15,778 nt of DNA from Desulfobacteraceae bacterium (GTDB lineage: Bacteria > Desulfobacterota > DSM-4660 > Desulfatiglandales > HGW-15): positions 1 through 15,778 of the forward strand of contig RPPU01000026.1 in NCBI GenBank assembly GCA_003819975.1. Reading direction: 5' to 3'. Positions 13,657 to 15,778 of this stretch are shown here, piece by piece; within the stretch, counting starts at the first letter, position 1; each line of letters starts with the position of its first letter. The notes under the pieces were generated by a model. It was not told the origin of the DNA and searched no databases. It worked only from the letters and a program-made list of their open reading frames with translations. The translations under genes were made by a program, and so were the position numbers.

Positions 13657-13880
13657 AGATCGTCGGGATCGAGCGCCGAAACGCGCTTGGCCTTGGCGTC
13701 GAGCCGGGCTTCAAGGATATCCTTGATTTCCCGTACGGTAAGGTCGGGATTCTCCAGGGCGATGAGGCCGATGCGCGTGGCATACCGGACGGTGTTCGAA
13801 AAATCCCGCTGGTCTTTTTCGGCGAACCGGTTCACTTCATAAAGAAGGTGCTTGTCCATGACGATGGTCTTTCTGATCAT
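13653..13880 (-). CDS. Ribbon-helix-helix antitoxin
   Basis: The product has 75 residues. MIRKTIVMDKHLLYEVNRFA is a typical RHH beta strand followed by helix 1, and DFSNTVRYATRIGLIAL is helix 2 with a D-x-S-N-T-V-R capping motif. The C-terminal part, from TVREIKDILEARLDA to the stop, would wrap the toxin. Antitoxins of this class bind as dimers to repeats in their own promoter and neutralise the RelE/ParE partner. Start chosen for GGAG (13890-13887 on the minus strand), six bases before the ATG. An operator candidate sits directly upstream. Confidence 0.8.
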   Translation of the reverse strand: MIRKTIVMDKHLLYEVNRFAEKDQRDFSNTVRYATRIGLIALENPDLTVREIKDILEARLDAKAKRVSALDPDDL

Positions 13881-13890
13881 GACTTACTCC

Positions 13891-13926
13891 ATATGATAAT
13901 ATATGATAAAAGCGTACTTGTGTCAA
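13891..13926 (-). promoter_or_regulatory. Promoter and likely autoregulatory operator of the toxin-antitoxin pair
   Basis: On the minus strand there is a perfect TTGACA (13926-13921), a 17-bp spacer and TATATT (13903-13898), placing the start of transcription about 11 nt before the antitoxin ATG. Overlapping the -10 are two ATATGATA repeats (plus strand 13891-13898 and 13901-13908) at exact 10-bp spacing, the usual operator layout for an RHH repressor. Confidence 0.7.
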
Positions 13927-13954
13927 CAACGTATTCGTTGAATTTTCGACCGGA

Positions 13955-14638
13955 ATGCGGTTTAATGACCGCTTGATGAATCATCCGCCGCGACGCTTCG
14001 CCCCCGGTTGCGCTCTGATCCTTTATAAGCCTCATCTCGTCGAAAAGCTCCGCCAATTCCTCCGGCCGATTCTAAGCGCCGACGAGGTTTGGACGAGATG
14101 CTGCCGGAAAGATCCGGGATTCGGCGCCGATACCGAGCTCATCAACGTCTGTCCGGGCTGCGACAAGCGGTTCCGGCTGGATTACCCGCTGACGCGGACG
14201 GTATCCGTTTGGAAGATCCTGGCCGAGAGCGAGGATTTCCCTTTTCCCGATTATGGCGGGCGGAAGATGTCCATCATCGACGCCTGTCCGACCCGGGATC
14301 AGCCGCGGATTCACGAGGCCGTCCGGACGCTCCTTGGGCGGATGAGCATCGCGATCGTCGAGCCGAAGGCGACCCGGACGAAGGGCGTCTGCTGCGGCGA
14401 TTCCTTTTGGGGAGAGATTCCCACGGGCGAGGTCACGGACTGGATGAAAAAGCGCGCGGCCCAGCTTCCGGCCGATGAGGTCGCGGTTTATTGCGTGTCG
14501 TGCGCCGTCGCCTCGGGGATCGGAGGGAAAAAGCCGCGCTACCTCGTCGACCTTCTTTTCGGCGAGGAAACGCGGCCGCCGACTTCAGACCTGGATGCCT
14601 GGCACGCCGCGCTCCAAGCGCATATCGACGCCAGCTGA
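13955..14638 (+). CDS. CCG-domain Fe-S (cysteine-rich) protein
   Basis: The product has 227 residues with two cysteine-rich motifs of the CCG type found in heterodisulfide reductase subunit B, GlpC and LutA-like proteins. The first is CCRKDPGFG (Cys49, Cys50) with CPGC (Cys66, Cys69), the second GVCCGDSFWG (Cys146, Cys147) with CVSC (Cys180, Cys183). Such paired motifs bind Fe-S clusters and take part in electron transfer. No signal peptide or membrane segment is visible, so it is cytoplasmic or a subunit. The start is uncertain: neither the ATG at 13955 nor the one at 13976 (MNHPPRRFAPGCA) has a clear Shine-Dalgarno sequence, and the later one gives the more typical N-terminus. It is a stand-alone gene, divergent from the toxin-antitoxin pair and convergent with the next gene. 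Confidence 0.85.
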   Translation: MRFNDRLMNHPPRRFAPGCALILYKPHLVEKLRQFLRPILSADEVWTRCCRKDPGFGADTELINVCPGCDKRFRLDYPLTRTVSVWKILAESEDFPFPDYGGRKMSIIDACPTRDQPRIHEAVRTLLGRMSIAIVEPKATRTKGVCCGDSFWGEIPTGEVTDWMKKRAAQLPADEVAVYCVSCAVASGIGGKKPRYLVDLLFGEETRPPTSDLDAWHAALQAHIDAS

Positions 14639-14646
14639 ATTTTGAC

Positions 14647-15777
14647 TTACTTGATCACGGCCGCGGCTCGGCGGATCAGCGAGTCGGGTCCGATCCAGTC
14701 AAGGAACGAGTATTCCGCCTTGTAAGCCCTGAGGATGTCATCCCGGACCATATCATCGGCGCTTTTCCCGGCCTCGCGATTCTTCCGGACGATCGCGATC
14801 ATCGCGGCCAGGTCGTCGCGGTACTTTTTCAAGCCGGTCTTCGTCAGATCGGGGCCGTGACCGCCGGCAAACGTCGTTCCGTCCGGGAAGGCGGCCAGGA
14901 CGTTGTCCAGAAAGCCCAGATAAACGATGGGATCTGGGACGGCCGGGCACGTCCCGGCCAGCAGCAAGTCGCCCAGGCAAAGCACCTTCGACTTCGGGAA
15001 GTACACGAGAATATCCTCCGGAGAATGAAGGCCGGGGTTGGGAATGATCTGGATCGTTTCGCCGTTGAACGGCAGGAGGAACGGCGCCCCCAGCTCCCGG
15101 TCTCCGTCTTTCCAGAAGGGCTTATCGCTTCGGGACATCCGGTCCTTGAATTCCTGGCCGTCGAGATTCTTGAAGTTGATGACGTTGGCCTCGGCCGGGG
15201 CGACAGCGTTCGCGTCCACGTGGTCGCCGTGAGAATGCGAGTTGATGAGATACCTGATGTCTCCCGAAGCCAGCCGGCCGATCGTCTTTCTCAGCTCGGG
15301 CACGGCCAGCTTGGTGAATCCCGAATCGAGGAGGAGGATTCCCTCCGGGCCGGAAAAGACGATGACGTTGTTTCTCATCCCCCAAGGATAAGCGATCCGA
15401 TGGAGGGCGGGAGCGAGTCGGAAGGTTTCGAATGTCAGCAGGGTGGGTTCCGCTCCCTTGGATTTCAAGTAGGCGATGATCTCCGCGTTCCCGATTTCCA
15501 GGGCCATGTCCAGCGGTTTCCCGGAATATTTCGCCACGGCGTTGACGTCGGCGCCTTTCTCGACGAGAAGCCTGACCAGGGAGAGGGGTAAATCGTTGCT
15601 GCAGGCCACATGGAGCGCGGCTGTATGGAAATTGTCCTGGGCGTTCACGTCCGCCCCTTTGGCGAGCAAATACTCCGCCACCTCCGCCCGGTTGTAACCG
15701 ACGCCGATATAGAGAGGCCGCCGACCGCCTAGGTCCGCGGCTTTAACGGCCTGAGGATCCTTTTCGACCAATTCTTT
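14647..15777 (-). CDS. Ankyrin-repeat protein fused to a metallo-beta-lactamase fold, 5' end outside the window
   Basis: The visible 376 residues begin outside the window; TTG at 15771 is internal. Ankyrin repeats come first (RPLYIGVGYNRAEVAEYLLA, ALHVACSNDLPLSLVRLLVE, GADVNA twice, then KPLDMALEIGNAEIIAYLKS). A metallo-beta-lactamase fold follows, with the metal-binding SHSHGDHVDAN motif (H-x-H-x-D-H, near visible residue 181), PNPGLHSPEDI supplying the third histidine, CLGDLLLAG (bridging Asp) and GGHGPD (last His). The metal ligands look complete, so it is likely an active zinc hydrolase. The substrate cannot be told. The repeats may present a partner protein. It ends facing the CCG gene, with 8 nt between stops. 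Confidence 0.85.
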   Translation of the reverse strand, partial: KELVEKDPQAVKAADLGGRRPLYIGVGYNRAEVAEYLLAKGADVNAQDNFHTAALHVACSNDLPLSLVRLLVEKGADVNAVAKYSGKPLDMALEIGNAEIIAYLKSKGAEPTLLTFETFRLAPALHRIAYPWGMRNNVIVFSGPEGILLLDSGFTKLAVPELRKTIGRLASGDIRYLINSHSHGDHVDANAVAPAEANVINFKNLDGQEFKDRMSRSDKPFWKDGDRELGAPFLLPFNGETIQIIPNPGLHSPEDILVYFPKSKVLCLGDLLLAGTCPAVPDPIVYLGFLDNVLAAFPDGTTFAGGHGPDLTKTGLKKYRDDLAAMIAIVRKNREAGKSADDMVRDDILRAYKAEYSFLDWIGPDSLIRRAAAVIK

Positions 15778-15778
15778 G

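Noticed and set aside
14491..15591. 366-codon plus-strand frame
   Set aside because: It is antisense to the ankyrin/metallo-beta-lactamase gene, whose motifs are clear, and runs out of the CCG gene in another frame.

Overview
The window shows a GC-rich bacterial backbone interrupted between about 3.05 and 13.3 kb by a visibly more AT-rich island anchored on a tRNA-Leu(UAA) gene. The backbone genes suggest a Gram-negative (outer-membrane beta-barrel, Tat-exported DUF362 protein), probably anaerobic or uncultured lineage with many metalloproteins. An Aminicenantota/Acidobacteriota-like host would fit, but that is a low-confidence inference. Shine-Dalgarno sequences are strong on most genes, and the tRNA does not encode CCA.

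Left backbone (1-3051): the 3' end of an unrecognised gene, a 53-codon ORF overlapping it by ATGA, a DUF362 protein with a twin-arginine signal on the minus strand, and, divergently, an exported beta-barrel protein. Right backbone (13299-15778): the intact tRNA-Leu(UAA), a RelE/ParE toxin with a ribbon-helix-helix antitoxin (minus strand, with a clear promoter and repeat operator), a CCG-domain Fe-S protein, and the 5'-truncated gene of an ankyrin plus metallo-beta-lactamase-fold protein.

Island: the first 42 nt of the tRNA (acceptor 5' strand through the anticodon loop) occur three times: intact at the left edge (3053-3094), decayed in the middle (9074-9105), and within the complete tRNA on the right (13299-13384). 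Each of the first two copies is followed by the same ~130-nt left-end sequence, including a 10-bp-period CCGTTGTT repeat. The middle copy and the complete tRNA are each preceded by the same ~100-nt right-end sequence. The simplest reading is two related elements integrated in tandem at the anticodon loop, each bringing its own tRNA 5' half and, in the right-hand one, a promoter that re-drives the tRNA. No integrase gene is present in either.

Cargo of element 1 (3095-9073): an exported three-gene cluster made of a clostripain-family (C11) cysteine peptidase, a caspase-like (C14) peptidase, and a 767-residue exported protein I do not recognise, with a possible 24-codon ORF coupled to it. Two different clan CD peptidases beside a dedicated exported partner look like a small proteolytic system acting outside the cytoplasm. 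Cargo of element 2 (9106-13298): one 1264-residue protein with an apparent PD-(D/E)XK-like N-terminus, a central region resembling a STAND/NACHT NTPase that lacks a Walker A motif, and a long helical C-terminus. It resembles large antiviral defence proteins in layout and may be translated from a leaderless mRNA.
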